From CAYZMS01 sp964479625 (lineage in GTDB: Bacteria; Bacteroidota; Bacteroidia; Chitinophagales; Saprospiraceae), in assembly GCA_964479625.1 (NCBI GenBank), contig CAYZMS010000002.1, positions 124,001 to 188,000 of the forward strand: 64,000 nt of DNA. The letters run 5' to 3'. A model generated the notes under the pieces. The model did no database searches, was not told where the DNA came from, and saw nothing but the letters and a program-made list of their open reading frames with translations. The position numbers and the translations under genes are program-made. Positions 51,377-60,884 of this stretch are shown piece after piece (position 1 is the first letter of the stretch; each line of letters starts with the position of its first letter).

Positions 51377-53832
51377 TAACTTAGATAATTTCCGATTCGA
51401 ATGATCTCAGAGAACACTCCCGCAGCCGTCACCTCCGCCCCCGCTCCTGGGCCCCGGACAACAAGGGGGCGGTCCATATATCTTTCTGTAGTGAAAACGA
51501 CCATATTATCACTTCCATTTAAAAAGTAGAAAGGATGGTCTTGATCTACCTCGTAAAGCCCGACAGCAGCTTTTTCCCTATCCAGGCGTGCAATCATTCT
51601 CAACACTTTTCCAGCTGCTACCGCTTTCTCCACCCGGTCGGAGAAATGTTCATCCGCTTTTTCCAGCTCGCTGAAAAAAGCATCTATACTGGGAGCCGCA
51701 ATACAGGCTTCCGGTAAAACAGTATCCATCTCCACCATTTCTGGTTCTAGTGGAATTCCTGCTTCCCGAGCGAGAATGACCAACTTTCTTCGGATATCCG
51801 CTCCGCTTAGGTCCTCTCTTGGATCCGGTTCTGTGTATCCGTGCTCTCTGGCTTCCCGAACGATTTCACTAAATGAAGTCCCAGGACGAAAGTTATTGAA
51901 AATGAAAGACATAGACCCTGATAAAACCCCTTCAATCACTCTAATGCTGTCCCCGCTGATCAGCAAATCATTTAAGGTAGAAATAACCGGTAACCCGGCT
52001 CCCACATTTGTTTCATACATAAATTGTGCTCCTCTTCTTCTAGCAATGTTTTTTAATCGCTGGTATTTTAAAAAGGCCGAAGAAGTAGCGATCTTATTGG
52101 GTGTAGAAATAGAAATGCTGGCATCTAGAATGCTTTCATAGAAATCAGTGATCTGTTCACTGGCTGTATTATCAATAAAAATGGCATTACTCATATTCAA
52201 TTCTCGCATCTTGCTTACGTAATCTGCCATTCGCATCGGCATTTCAGCAACCTCTAATTCCGATCGCCAATTATCCAGGTCGATCCCTTCAGGGTCGAAT
52301 ACCATCTTTTTTGAGTTGGCAAGCCCAACTACCTTTAAAGCAATGGTATGGTCTTTGATCAGGAACTCTGCCTGTGCCCGTATCTGTTCCAGTAAGGTGC
52401 TGCCTATCAGGCCTACTCCGATCATGAACAAATGCAGTTCTGTGGTTTCGGACAAGAAAAAGGCATCGTGGAGTGCGTTTAATGCTTTCGCTTCATCCGT
52501 TCTATTGATGACCACCGAAATATTCAGTTCAGAAGAGCCCTGAGCAATTGCTACTGCATTAATACCATTTTTTCCAAGAGCCTGGAACAAACGTCCGGAG
52601 ATCCCGGGCTGAAAACGCATGCGTTCACCAATTACAGCCACGACGGAAAGCTCAGATTCTACTTTTACAGGGTCTATAATACCCCTTTCCATTTCATATT
52701 CAAAGGCCTTTTCGATCAATTGTCGCGAACGCTTGGCCTCCCTTGGTTGAACGGCAAAACTGATGGAATGCTCCGAGGATCCCTGAGTGATCAAAACCAC
52801 ATTTACGCCTCCGGAAGCAAGTGCCCCAAACAGCCGGCCTGCAATACCAGGCACCCCAAACAGGCCACTCCCTTCAAGGGTTAATAATGCAATATGCGAT
52901 ATGGAAGAGATCCCTTTAACTGGCCTGCCATCAGGATTCGCCTCACTGGAGATCAGGGTTCCTTCAAATTCGGGATTGAAGGTGTTTTTGATCACCAGGG
53001 GAATATTTTCCGAAATGGCTGGCTGCAAAGTAGGCGGATAAATGACCTTAGCCCCGAAATGGGACATTTCCATTGCTTCGGCATAGGTCAAACTGGGAAT
53101 GGTAAATGCTTTTCTTACCCTGCGCGGATCAGCGGTAAGCACTCCGTTTACATCTGTCCATATCTCGATCGATCTGGCCTGCAGGCCTGCTCCCAATAAA
53201 GCTGCTGTAAAGTCGGATCCCCCTCGCCCCAGGGTGGTGGTCAAACCACCTTTTGCACTTGCCACAAAACCCGTAACAACTTGTATATCAGCATTTTGCC
53301 TGTAATGCTCTCTTATTTTTCTATAGCTAAGTTCCAGGTCTACCTTTGCATTCCCGAAGTTTTTATCCGTCTTAATAACCTTACGAGCATCCAGAAAAGA
53401 GGCTGCCATGCCTTCCTGTCTTAAAACATGGGTAATTAAATAAGCCGCATTTCTTTCTCCAAAGCTCAGAAGGTAATCCATCGTTCGGGGAGAAGCTTCC
53501 CGGACCAGAAAAACACCGTATAGCAAATTTCCCAGTACCTCATGGTTTTTTTCTAACTGAGGGAGTACTTCCTCCAAATAGCTTTCCCGGAGTAGATCCC
53601 TTGCTGCCTCCCGGTATCTGGTACTAAAGGCTCCGAATAAAAGTTGGTAGTTGCTATCGCCGGATGCGGCCATAGCACTCATTTCAATGAGTGCATCGGT
53701 AATACCTCCGAATGCCGAAAATACCAGGGTAAATTGCTCCCCGCGGGTATAATAGGATTTCACGATCTCCACAATGGCCCTGATGCGTTCAGGCGTTGCC
53801 ACGGAGGAGCCGCCAAACTTCAAAATCTTCAT
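51376..53832 (-). CDS. thrA: Bifunctional aspartokinase/homoserine dehydrogenase
   Basis: First and third steps of the threonine/methionine branch. 818 residues. The aspartokinase domain begins KFGGSSVATPERI (4-16) and includes VTGFVASAKGGLTTTLGRGG. Two ACT-type regulatory domains (about 310-460) contain VPGIAGRLFGALASGGVNVV and QPGISGRLFQALGKNGINAV. The homoserine dehydrogenase begins MIGVGLIGSTLLEQI (about 470), with a C-terminal catalytic domain. Threonine feedback is expected from the ACT pair. It is first in the thrABC operon; I see no threonine-rich leader peptide upstream. Confidence 0.96.
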   Translation of the reverse strand: MKILKFGGSSVATPERIRAIVEIVKSYYTRGEQFTLVFSAFGGITDALIEMSAMAASGDSNYQLLFGAFSTRYREAARDLLRESYLEEVLPQLEKNHEVLGNLLYGVFLVREASPRTMDYLLSFGERNAAYLITHVLRQEGMAASFLDARKVIKTDKNFGNAKVDLELSYRKIREHYRQNADIQVVTGFVASAKGGLTTTLGRGGSDFTAALLGAGLQARSIEIWTDVNGVLTADPRRVRKAFTIPSLTYAEAMEMSHFGAKVIYPPTLQPAISENIPLVIKNTFNPEFEGTLISSEANPDGRPVKGISSISHIALLTLEGSGLFGVPGIAGRLFGALASGGVNVVLITQGSSEHSISFAVQPREAKRSRQLIEKAFEYEMERGIIDPVKVESELSVVAVIGERMRFQPGISGRLFQALGKNGINAVAIAQGSSELNISVVINRTDEAKALNALHDAFFLSETTELHLFMIGVGLIGSTLLEQIRAQAEFLIKDHTIALKVVGLANSKKMVFDPEGIDLDNWRSELEVAEMPMRMADYVSKMRELNMSNAIFIDNTASEQITDFYESILDASISISTPNKIATSSAFLKYQRLKNIARRRGAQFMYETNVGAGLPVISTLNDLLISGDSIRVIEGVLSGSMSFIFNNFRPGTSFSEIVREAREHGYTEPDPREDLSGADIRRKLVILAREAGIPLEPEMVEMDTVLPEACIAAPSIDAFFSELEKADEHFSDRVEKAVAAGKVLRMIARLDREKAAVGLYEVDQDHPFYFLNGSDNMVVFTTERYMDRPLVVRGPGAGAEVTAAGVFSEIIRIGNYLS

Positions 53833-53945
53833 GCTTTGCCGGTCTTGATTTCTAGCAAAAAAGAAGCAGGAAGAAACACATTTTATTCAGCAAATGAAAA
53901 AAAACCTTTGGAGGGTGGGAATTATCTTTTTTGGGAAATCCGACT

Positions 53946-54254
53946 TCAATCGGCTTTTCCTTCGATCACAGCGGAAAGTCCCCGCTCGATAAGGGCATCT
54001 TTTTTGGGCTTGAGCACAGAGTAGGGAGCTGTTTTTACAGTGGCTTTACCTTTTAAGTGGATAAGCAGGGCAAGCTGTTCAGACTGTTCGAAAGTATGAC
54101 CTAATACTTCCATAAAACACTCAATGACCCAATCAAAGGTATTGTGATCATCGTTATAAACAATCAGTTGAGCATGGTCCCCGATATCTTCCTCAACGAT
54201 TTCTTCTTCCACTACAACTTCCTCGGTGTCTTCCCAGGGGCCGAAATAAAACAT
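53946..54254 (-). CDS. clpS: ClpS adaptor of the Clp protease
   Basis: Brings N-degron substrates to ClpAP/ClpCP. 102 residues: an acidic leader (EEVVVEEEIVEEDIG) and the ClpS core. The core has the substrate-pocket motif VYNDDHNTFDWVIECF, then GHTFEQSEQLALLIHLKGKA and the helix DALIERGLSAVIE. The Asn-Asp-Asp pocket is intact. It lies about 110 bp upstream of thrA on the same strand. Confidence 0.93.
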   Translation of the reverse strand: MFYFGPWEDTEEVVVEEEIVEEDIGDHAQLIVYNDDHNTFDWVIECFMEVLGHTFEQSEQLALLIHLKGKATVKTAPYSVLKPKKDALIERGLSAVIEGKAD

Positions 54255-54281
54255 AAGGTGCTACTACTTTACAGGATAAGT

Positions 54282-54326
54282 ATTTGGGCGCCTTGAAGTG
54301 CTATTTCCACTTTGAAGCGCCCAAAT
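54282..54326 (-). terminator. Hairpin after the peroxiredoxin gene
   Basis: A 19-bp stem with four internal mismatches (54282-54300 with 54308-54326), including a perfect ten-base outer part, lies 39 bp past the peroxiredoxin stop. The U-rich tail is poor. Confidence 0.55.
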
Positions 54327-54364
54327 TAATTTTACTCCTTCGGGCCAGTTGTCTATCTTACTTA

Positions 54365-54835
54365 CTAATTCAACTGCTCCAAGGTTTCCTTTACAGCTGC
54401 AAAGTTCGGCATTTCTCCAGGGTTATCCAATACCTCTTTGTAGCGAACGACCCCTTCCTTGTCAATAACAAAAGCAGAGCGTTTTGCCACTCCTTTCAAA
54501 CCGAAAGCAAATTCTTCGTGCAGACTGTCATAGGCATGGGAGGCCTCTTTATTGAAATCTGATAATAAGGGGAAATTAAGCTGTTGATCCGCTTTAAAGC
54601 GTTCCAATGTAAAAGGGGAGTCCACTGAAATGCCGAGTACCTGAGCATCGAGTCGTTCGTAATCCGAAATATTATCCCGGGTCGTGCACAATTCTTCTGT
54701 GCAAACACTGGTAAAGGCAAATGGGAAAAAAAGTAAAACCACGTTTTTCCCTTCGAAATCCCCCAAGGAAACTGTTTTTTTGTCTTCTGAAGTCAACTTA
54801 AAGGAAGGTGCCTTTTCGCCTACATTAATGGCCAT
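54365..54835 (-). CDS. Peroxiredoxin (AhpE/BCP-type)
   Basis: Thiol peroxidase reducing H2O2 and organic hydroperoxides. 156 residues: FFPFAFTSVCTEELC holds the peroxidatic Cys 45 with a second Cys 50, the spacing of the atypical 2-Cys BCP/PrxQ type. Further on come VLGISVDSPFTLERF, FPLLSDFNKEASHAYDSL and the dimer-side Arg in KRSAFVIDKEG. It is cytosolic, as no signal peptide is seen. The electron donor is not encoded nearby. It is separated from clpS by a hairpin. Confidence 0.92.
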   Translation of the reverse strand: MAINVGEKAPSFKLTSEDKKTVSLGDFEGKNVVLLFFPFAFTSVCTEELCTTRDNISDYERLDAQVLGISVDSPFTLERFKADQQLNFPLLSDFNKEASHAYDSLHEEFAFGLKGVAKRSAFVIDKEGVVRYKEVLDNPGEMPNFAAVKETLEQLN

Positions 54836-54957
54836 AGCAAGCTGGATTTTTAGATGTTTTAAAAAATAGGCCCGGGATTTCCGGAAACCTCGTATTTGTA
54901 AATATTCGAGAAGAGGAAAGGTTTACCAGAGTTCGTACTTTGCGCTAAATTTTTGAT

Positions 54958-55851
54958 ATGCATCCCACTTCGGAGCAGCGTGCCTATTTGGAGTTACATA
55001 TTGCCGTTTTCTTATTCGGTTTTACGGCTATTTTAGGAGATTTGATCCAGCTCTCCGCTGTGGAACTGGTTTGGTGGCGAGTATTACTTACCTCTATCAG
55101 TTTACTATTTCTCATTCAGGGCGGTCGTTCTATTCTCCAGGCCTCCAGAAAGACCATACTACAATTTATGGGTATCGGGCTGTTAGTAGCTATTCATTGG
55201 GTTACCTTCTATGGAGCTATTAAACTTGCCAATGCCAGTGTGGCCCTTGTGGCCATGGCCACTACCTCCTTTTTTACCTCCTTACTGGAGCCACTTTTTA
55301 CTCGCCGACGAATTAAGGGATATGAATTATTGCTCGGGCTTTTAATCATTCCCGGCATGTTTTTGATCGTGAACGGTGCCGATTTCTCTCTTTTAAAAGG
55401 CCTGCTTGTCGGTTTACTCTCTGCTTTTCTGGCGGCCTTGTTTGGAACATTAAATAAGCTGATGATCAGCAAGATGCCCGAAACGAGTATAACTTTTCTC
55501 GAACTGGGGAGTGCCTGGATCTTTCTTTCCTTTGTTTTACCTTTTTACTATCACTTCGGTGAATCTGAAGTCCTGTTTTGGCCCCCCAGGCCGATTGATT
55601 GGTTATATATACTGGTACTTGCCCTTCTTTGTACCACTTTAGCTTATGTACTCTCTCTACGAGCTTTGCGCCACCTATCAGCATTTGCCGCAAACCTGAC
55701 CATTAACCTGGAACCGGTTTATGGTATAGGCCTTGCTTTTTTCCTACTGAACGACAGCCAGGAGTTGGGCCCCCAATTTTACCTGGGGGTTATGATCATT
55801 ATGCTGGCCGTACTCAGCTATCCTGTTTTACGAAATAAATACGGACGGTAG
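54958..55851 (+). CDS. EamA-family (DMT) transporter
   Basis: 297 residues with ten hydrophobic segments in two EamA repeats: FLFGFTAILGDLIQLSAVEL, VAIHWVTFYGAIKLANASVA in the first, and LLVGLLSAFLAALFGTLNKL, LRHLSAFAANLTINLEPVYG in the second. Members export small metabolites or amino acids; the substrate cannot be read. It is monocistronic, convergent on ftsH with a shared terminator. Confidence 0.9.
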   Translation: MHPTSEQRAYLELHIAVFLFGFTAILGDLIQLSAVELVWWRVLLTSISLLFLIQGGRSILQASRKTILQFMGIGLLVAIHWVTFYGAIKLANASVALVAMATTSFFTSLLEPLFTRRRIKGYELLLGLLIIPGMFLIVNGADFSLLKGLLVGLLSAFLAALFGTLNKLMISKMPETSITFLELGSAWIFLSFVLPFYYHFGESEVLFWPPRPIDWLYILVLALLCTTLAYVLSLRALRHLSAFAANLTINLEPVYGIGLAFFLLNDSQELGPQFYLGVMIIMLAVLSYPVLRNKYGR

Positions 55852-55868
55852 GGAGCATTCAAAAAAAT

Positions 55869-55904
55869 TTGGACCTCAACGGTCTTAAACACATTGAGGT
55901 CCAA
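55869..55904. terminator. Bidirectional terminator between the EamA gene and ftsH
   Basis: TTGGACCTCAA and TTGAGGTCCAA form a perfect 11-bp stem with a 14-nt loop. A-rich bases precede it and T-rich bases follow, so it serves both strands. Confidence 0.8.
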
Positions 55905-55917
55905 TATTTTCCTTTTT

Positions 55918-57966
55918 CTATGCTTCTTTGTTGGAAGCTTCCGTGCTGGAGTTTACACCATCTTTTTCAGAATTACCATGATCATGCCCGTCTAGATGGC
56001 CCTTTGGTGAAGCAGCTTCAACAGGATCAACGAACGGACGATCCCCGACCAGGCGTTGGACATCAGACTTGAGGAGCACTTCCTTATCCAAAAGCTCCCG
56101 AGCCAGTAATTCTAAATGATCACGGTGTTCGATCAATAATTCTTTTGCCCGCTTGTATTGAGATTGTACCAGATTCCGTACCTCTGAATCGATCATTGCA
56201 GCCGTTTCCTCTGAAAAGGGCTTTTGGAAAGAGTCGTTCTGCAGGCCATAGAATGAAACCTGGCCTACCTTGTTACTCATACCAAAAACAGAGACCATGG
56301 AATAAGCCATTTTGGTGACCTGATCAAGGTCATTTTGGGCGCCCGTGGAAATTTTTCCGAAAACAATATCCTCTGCGGCTCGGCCGCCAAAAGTCATACA
56401 CATTCGATCGAGCAAGGCTTCGGTACGGGTAATATATTCTTCCTTAGGTAGGTATTGGGCATACCCCAGCGTACCAATTCCACGAGGTACGATAGTGACC
56501 TTAACCAGGGGCGAGGCATGCTCTAAGAACCAGCCACAAATAGCATGTCCCGCTTCATGATAGGCAATGATCTCTTTCTCCTTGGGAGAAATGAGCTTAT
56601 TCTTCTTTTCCAGACCGCCGATAACCCTGTCCAATGCATAGTTGAAATCATCCATGCTGACAGCCTTCTTATTTCGGCGTGCGGCCACGAGTGCTGCTTC
56701 ATTACAAACATTGGCAATATCGGCCCCTGCAAAGCCGGGCGTCATTTCCGACAAGGTATATGGGTCAACCTCTTCTTCGCGCTTAATATGCTTCAAATGG
56801 ACGCGGAATATGGCTTCCCGACCTTTCAAATCGGGACGATCAATTCCGATTTGGCGGTCGAAGCGACCAGGTCTCATCAGGGCGGAATCCAGCACATCGG
56901 GGCGGTTGGTAGCAGCCATCAGAATGACTCCTTTGTCGGTGGAAAAACCATCCATTTCGACAAGCAATTGGTTCAAGGTATTCTCCCGCTCATCATTTCC
57001 GCCCTGGATACGGTTTCCTCCCCTTGCCCGACCAATGGCATCGATCTCATCGATAAATACGATACATGGCGCCTTTTCACGAGCCTGCTTAAACAGGTCC
57101 CGAACCCGTGAAGCCCCAACGCCTACGAACATTTCTACAAAGTCTGAACCGGAGATCGAAAAGAAGGGCACCCCGGCTTCACCAGCTACCGCTTTGGCCA
57201 ACAAAGTTTTACCAGTCCCTGGAGGGCCTACCAATAATACTCCTTTTGGGATTTTACCTCCCAGGGAAGTGTATTTCTTGGGGTTCTTCAAAAAGTCCAC
57301 CACCTCCATGACTTCTTCTTTAGCCTCATCAAGGCCGGCAACATCGGCAAAAGTTACATTAACCTTACTATTCTGATCGAAAAGGGTAGCTTTCGATTTC
57401 CCGATATTGAAGATTTGTGCTCCTGGTCCGGCTCCACCTGCGCTCATTCGGCGCATGATAAACAACCAGATCCCTATGATCAGTAAAAGAGGCAGCATGA
57501 GACTGATAAAAGGCTGCCAGTAATTAGGTTTCGTTTTGAACTCCAGATAGATTTGGTCATCCACTGGAATATCTGCCTCCTCCTGGAAAGTTTCCAACTG
57601 ATTGGAAAAAGCCTCTACATTCACCTGCATCCGGTAATGAGGGCGGTCTCCAGTGAGCTGAGATTGCTCGGCATCATCGTATTCCGGCTTTTCAAGGGCC
57701 TCTTCCTTCAAATATATTTCAGCCTTTGATTCATTGATCACCACGATCCGCTCCACATCCTGCGCAGCGATCATCTTTTTAAGACGTACAGGAGTAAGGT
57801 CCTGGTCAGGATTCCCGAAAAAATCTCTGCCTGCCAGCACTTGCAGCAAGATAAAGGCAAGAGCGATCAACCCGTAGATCCAAAATGAATTGAACCTATT
57901 ATTATTATTGTTCTTCCCATCCCCCGAGTTTTGGTTCTCCGGTTGGTTATGGTTATTCTTTTCCAT
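55918..57966 (-). CDS. ftsH: ATP-dependent zinc metalloprotease FtsH
   Basis: Inner-membrane AAA protease for quality control of membrane proteins. 682 residues: an Asn-rich leader, a first membrane helix (about 31-50, WIYGLIALAFILLQVLAG), a periplasmic domain, and a second helix (about 150-170). The AAA module has Walker A GPPGTGKT (about 245) and IVFIDEIDAIGRARG. The protease active site is AYHEAGHAICGWF (about 468). The Asn/His-rich tail is low-complexity. The gene follows rsfS on the same strand, the usual Bacteroidota order. Confidence 0.97.
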   Translation of the reverse strand: MEKNNHNQPENQNSGDGKNNNNNRFNSFWIYGLIALAFILLQVLAGRDFFGNPDQDLTPVRLKKMIAAQDVERIVVINESKAEIYLKEEALEKPEYDDAEQSQLTGDRPHYRMQVNVEAFSNQLETFQEEADIPVDDQIYLEFKTKPNYWQPFISLMLPLLLIIGIWLFIMRRMSAGGAGPGAQIFNIGKSKATLFDQNSKVNVTFADVAGLDEAKEEVMEVVDFLKNPKKYTSLGGKIPKGVLLVGPPGTGKTLLAKAVAGEAGVPFFSISGSDFVEMFVGVGASRVRDLFKQAREKAPCIVFIDEIDAIGRARGGNRIQGGNDERENTLNQLLVEMDGFSTDKGVILMAATNRPDVLDSALMRPGRFDRQIGIDRPDLKGREAIFRVHLKHIKREEEVDPYTLSEMTPGFAGADIANVCNEAALVAARRNKKAVSMDDFNYALDRVIGGLEKKNKLISPKEKEIIAYHEAGHAICGWFLEHASPLVKVTIVPRGIGTLGYAQYLPKEEYITRTEALLDRMCMTFGGRAAEDIVFGKISTGAQNDLDQVTKMAYSMVSVFGMSNKVGQVSFYGLQNDSFQKPFSEETAAMIDSEVRNLVQSQYKRAKELLIEHRDHLELLARELLDKEVLLKSDVQRLVGDRPFVDPVEAASPKGHLDGHDHGNSEKDGVNSSTEASNKEA

Positions 57967-58100
57967 TTAACGAATTCCCTTTTTCTTCATCACAATTAAG
58001 CAACCCAAACGAGTTGACGTTAAAGCCGCCGTTATATTCCATAACTAAACGCCCGCTTGCCGGAATCGTTGTCGATATTCGATAAAAGTGCAGATTCCAG

Positions 58101-58487
58101 CTATAAACTATTATATTCCGTCATCTTAGCGTCGCTCCACAGTTGTTCCAGCTCATAATAATTACGGGCCTCCGGATGGAATACATGGATCACTGTTGAA
58201 AAGTAATCGATCAGAACCCAACGGGCGACACGCTCCCCCTCCACGTGATTAGGCAGTACTCCTCCTTCCATTTTCAGGCGCTTTTGCACTTTGTCTGCAA
58301 TTGCCTTTACATGGGTGTTGGAATCGCCTTCGCAGATAATGAAAAAATCAGTGGGAGCTTCATCTAGTTGACGCAGATCCAGCTTGATGATGTTCTTACC
58401 TTTAATGTCCTGGATACTGTCAATAACTAAATCATTAATAGCTTCGGTGGTGAGAGTCGGCTGACGAAGATTGATTTGTGGATTCAA
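58101..58487 (-). CDS. rsfS: Ribosome silencing factor
   Basis: Binds ribosomal protein L14 and blocks subunit joining in stationary phase. 128 residues with the family core: INDLVIDSIQDIKGKNIIKL, APTDFFIICEGDSNTHVKAI, VEGERVARWVLIDYFSTVIH and VFHPEARNYYELEQLWSDAK. Length and motifs are normal. It is divergent from birA and 134 bp upstream of ftsH. Confidence 0.95.
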   Translation of the reverse strand: MNPQINLRQPTLTTEAINDLVIDSIQDIKGKNIIKLDLRQLDEAPTDFFIICEGDSNTHVKAIADKVQKRLKMEGGVLPNHVEGERVARWVLIDYFSTVIHVFHPEARNYYELEQLWSDAKMTEYNSL

Positions 58488-58656
58488 ATTCAGATTTTAT
58501 AATTTAGAATTATTGAATGCGAATTGGTTAACAAATAAGATGGCCGAATTAAATCTCAGGGAAGTAAAAGGTGTAGATTCAGCATTATAGAGAATATTCA
58601 CTGGAATTTCTATTACTCCCTGATTTGCTTCTTCTTAAAAGTACAAAAAATTTCCA

Positions 58657-59418
58657 TTGCAAGATACAAACACCCTTTTTATCGGAAAGGTTCTTTTTCA
58701 GTTTCAGGAGCTCAAATCCACCAACGATTACTGTAAAGAATTACTATCAAAAGCCGAGCCAGCTGAAGGAACTACCGTCCAGGCAGATTATCAGTCTGCC
58801 GGCCATGGACAAATAGGCAGTAAATGGATCTCCAATCCCGGAGAGAATCTTCTGCTCAGCCTTATTCTCTTCCCCCGGCAATTAGCGGTAAAACAACAAT
58901 TTGTACTTACCCAGATGACAGCCCTTGCTGTACGTGATTTAATTTACCACTATTTGCCCCAGGCCAGTATTAAAATAAAATGGCCCAATGATATTTTTCT
59001 GAACGGACGAAAAACCGCAGGGATTCTTCTCCAGATTACTATTCGAAAAAACGGAATAAAAGATTGTATAATTGGAATCGGATTGAACCTCAATCAGGTT
59101 GAATTTCCTATAGACCTGCAACAAGTCACTTCACTCGCTTTAGAAAGTGGACAAGAATTCCAGATCGACCAATGGCGCAACCAACTCTTCAAAAACCTTG
59201 AAATTCGATACCTCCAATTAAAGAATGGTCATATGGAGAAATTTTCTCAAGAATACCTTGAGCACTTGTACTTAAAAGACGAACCAGCTCCTTTCAAAAC
59301 CGCCACGGCAGCTCCCTTTACGGGCATTATCCGATCTGTTACTGAAGAGGGAAAACTGCTGGTTGAAACCGATGCGGGTTTACAAATGTTCGGGTTTAAA
59401 GAAATTCAATATTTATAA
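58657..59418 (+). CDS. birA: Biotin-[acetyl-CoA-carboxylase] ligase (TTG start)
   Basis: Attaches biotin to carrier proteins. The frame starts with TTG at 58657 (MQDTNTLFIGK); no ATG or GTG is available before the conserved LKSTNDYCKELLS. The catalytic BirA/LplA domain has GTTVQADYQSAGHGQIGSKW (the GRGxxGRxW-like loop, changed to GHGQIGSKW), LLLSLILFP, IKIKWPNDIFLNGRKTAGIL and IGIGLNLNQ. There is no N-terminal helix-turn-helix, so it is not a repressor. The cinA gene follows at once. Confidence 0.93.
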   Translation: MQDTNTLFIGKVLFQFQELKSTNDYCKELLSKAEPAEGTTVQADYQSAGHGQIGSKWISNPGENLLLSLILFPRQLAVKQQFVLTQMTALAVRDLIYHYLPQASIKIKWPNDIFLNGRKTAGILLQITIRKNGIKDCIIGIGLNLNQVEFPIDLQQVTSLALESGQEFQIDQWRNQLFKNLEIRYLQLKNGHMEKFSQEYLEHLYLKDEPAPFKTATAAPFTGIIRSVTEEGKLLVETDAGLQMFGFKEIQYL

Positions 59419-59425
59419 AGCCTAT

Positions 59426-60685
59426 ATGCAGATCAGCGTCATTACCATTGGAGATGAGATCCTAATCGGCCAGATCATCGATTCGAATTCCGCCTGGATG
59501 GGCCAGCACCTTAATCTTGCAGGAGCTTCCATAAATCGAATACTCTCCGTAGGAGATGAATTGGAGGACATTCAATGGGCCCTCCGGGAAAGCCTTTCCG
59601 CTTCAGATATCGTTCTGATTACCGGAGGTTTGGGCCCGACAAAAGATGATGTCACCAAAAAAGCTATCGCAAATTTTCTGGGAGTTCCCCTGGCTTTCCA
59701 CCAACCTACCTATGACCGCATCGTCAGAATTTTCGAAAAATGGGGCCGTCCGGTAACAGAAGGGCACAGGGAACAGTCTTTTTTACCCGAAGGCGTTCAA
59801 ATATTGCCTAATAAAATGGGGACTGCTCCAGGTATGTGGTTCGAATGGAGACAAAAGGTCATTATTTCCATCCCGGGAGTTCCCTACGAAATGGAGTACC
59901 TCATGCAAAAGGAAATCCTGCCCAGGTTATTGGATCGCTTTCCTGCCCAGCCTATTGCACATCGCACTATTCTAACCGTAGGTGAAGGAGAGTCCAATAT
60001 TGCAGTTCGGTTATCTGAGTTCGAACAAAACCTACCCCCTTTTCTCAAACTGGCTTACCTTCCAAACCTGGGGAAGGTAAGGCTTCGTCTTACAGGGAAA
60101 TACCATGAAAAAGATGCCTTGATAGAAACCCTGGAGAAAAATACCCAAACCTTAAAGCAACTCTTACCAGATCTGATTTTTGGAGAAGAAGAGGAAGAAC
60201 TCGAGGCTGTCGTCGGTAATATGTTAAAGGAAAGAAAGCTCACGCTTGGTTTGGCCGAGAGTTGTACCGGTGGGCACCTCGCCCATTTGATCACTTCTGT
60301 TCCCGGCTCTTCTGCTTACTTTCATGGAGGGGTGGTTTCCTATTCCAATGCCTTGAAAACGTCTTTGCTTAAAGTTAAACCTGAGATCCTTTCCGAGCAC
60401 GGCGCAGTTAGTGAGGCTACCGTCCGGGCGATGGTTAAAGGCGCAATCGAACTACTGGATACGGATATTGCGGCAGCCATTTCAGGAATCGCCGGTCCTG
60501 GGGGTGGTAGCCCCGAAAAGCCGGTGGGAACTGTCTGGATAGCTGTAGGAAATGGAGAACACATTGAATCCTATCTTTTGCGTGCTGGAAAAGATCGTCT
60601 TAAAAATATCCAGTATAGCAGTGTTCACGCATTAAATCAGATTCGAATATTTCTCCTGCAACATTATCCCCTTCCACCAGTTTAA
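59426..60685 (+). CDS. cinA: CinA-family protein (MoCF-like domain plus PncC amidase)
   Basis: 419 residues from the ATG at 59426 (MQISVITIGDEILIGQIIDS), 7 bp past birA. The N-terminal MoCF-like domain contains VLITGGLGPTKDDVTKKAIA. The C-terminal PncC domain (about 260-415) has LGLAESCTGGHLAHLITSVP, the Ser/Thr catalytic region, and AAISGIAGPGGGSPEKPVGT. PncC hydrolyses nicotinamide mononucleotide to NaMN and the N-domain acts as an ADP-ribose pyrophosphatase in some species. It is a complete two-domain form for NAD recycling. Confidence 0.94.
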   Translation: MQISVITIGDEILIGQIIDSNSAWMGQHLNLAGASINRILSVGDELEDIQWALRESLSASDIVLITGGLGPTKDDVTKKAIANFLGVPLAFHQPTYDRIVRIFEKWGRPVTEGHREQSFLPEGVQILPNKMGTAPGMWFEWRQKVIISIPGVPYEMEYLMQKEILPRLLDRFPAQPIAHRTILTVGEGESNIAVRLSEFEQNLPPFLKLAYLPNLGKVRLRLTGKYHEKDALIETLEKNTQTLKQLLPDLIFGEEEEELEAVVGNMLKERKLTLGLAESCTGGHLAHLITSVPGSSAYFHGGVVSYSNALKTSLLKVKPEILSEHGAVSEATVRAMVKGAIELLDTDIAAAISGIAGPGGGSPEKPVGTVWIAVGNGEHIESYLLRAGKDRLKNIQYSSVHALNQIRIFLLQHYPLPPV

Positions 60686-60827
60686 AATAAGGGATAAAGG
60701 CTTGAAAACAGCCAGAATACAGTTGGCAAATGAAGGAAGGCCCATTCACCCCCCTGGGGAAACTGAAAAGGTAAGGCTTACAGACTTTAAATATTTGAAC
60801 AGTAGGATCCAAAACCGTATTTAGTTG

Positions 60828-60835
60828 TACTTTTG
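60828..60835 (+). promoter_or_regulatory. Possible -7 element of the E2 gene
   Basis: TACTTTTG is a full match to TAnnTTTG, 49 bp before the E2 start. No TTG lies 20 bp upstream; the nearest TTTG is 30 bp away. Confidence 0.3.
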
Positions 60836-60884
60836 CAGCGCAAAACCACCACCACCGAATAAGACCATCCAAAATTTCTGAACT

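Noticed and set aside
53852..53881. Nine-codon ORF (MCFFLLLFC) just upstream of thrA, as a possible attenuator leader peptide
   Set aside because: It has no threonine or isoleucine codons and there is no alternative hairpin with a T-run before thrA.
56642..57376. 244-codon ORF antisense to ftsH
   Set aside because: It is the complement of the conserved AAA region, with the typical Ser/Pro-rich shadow composition.
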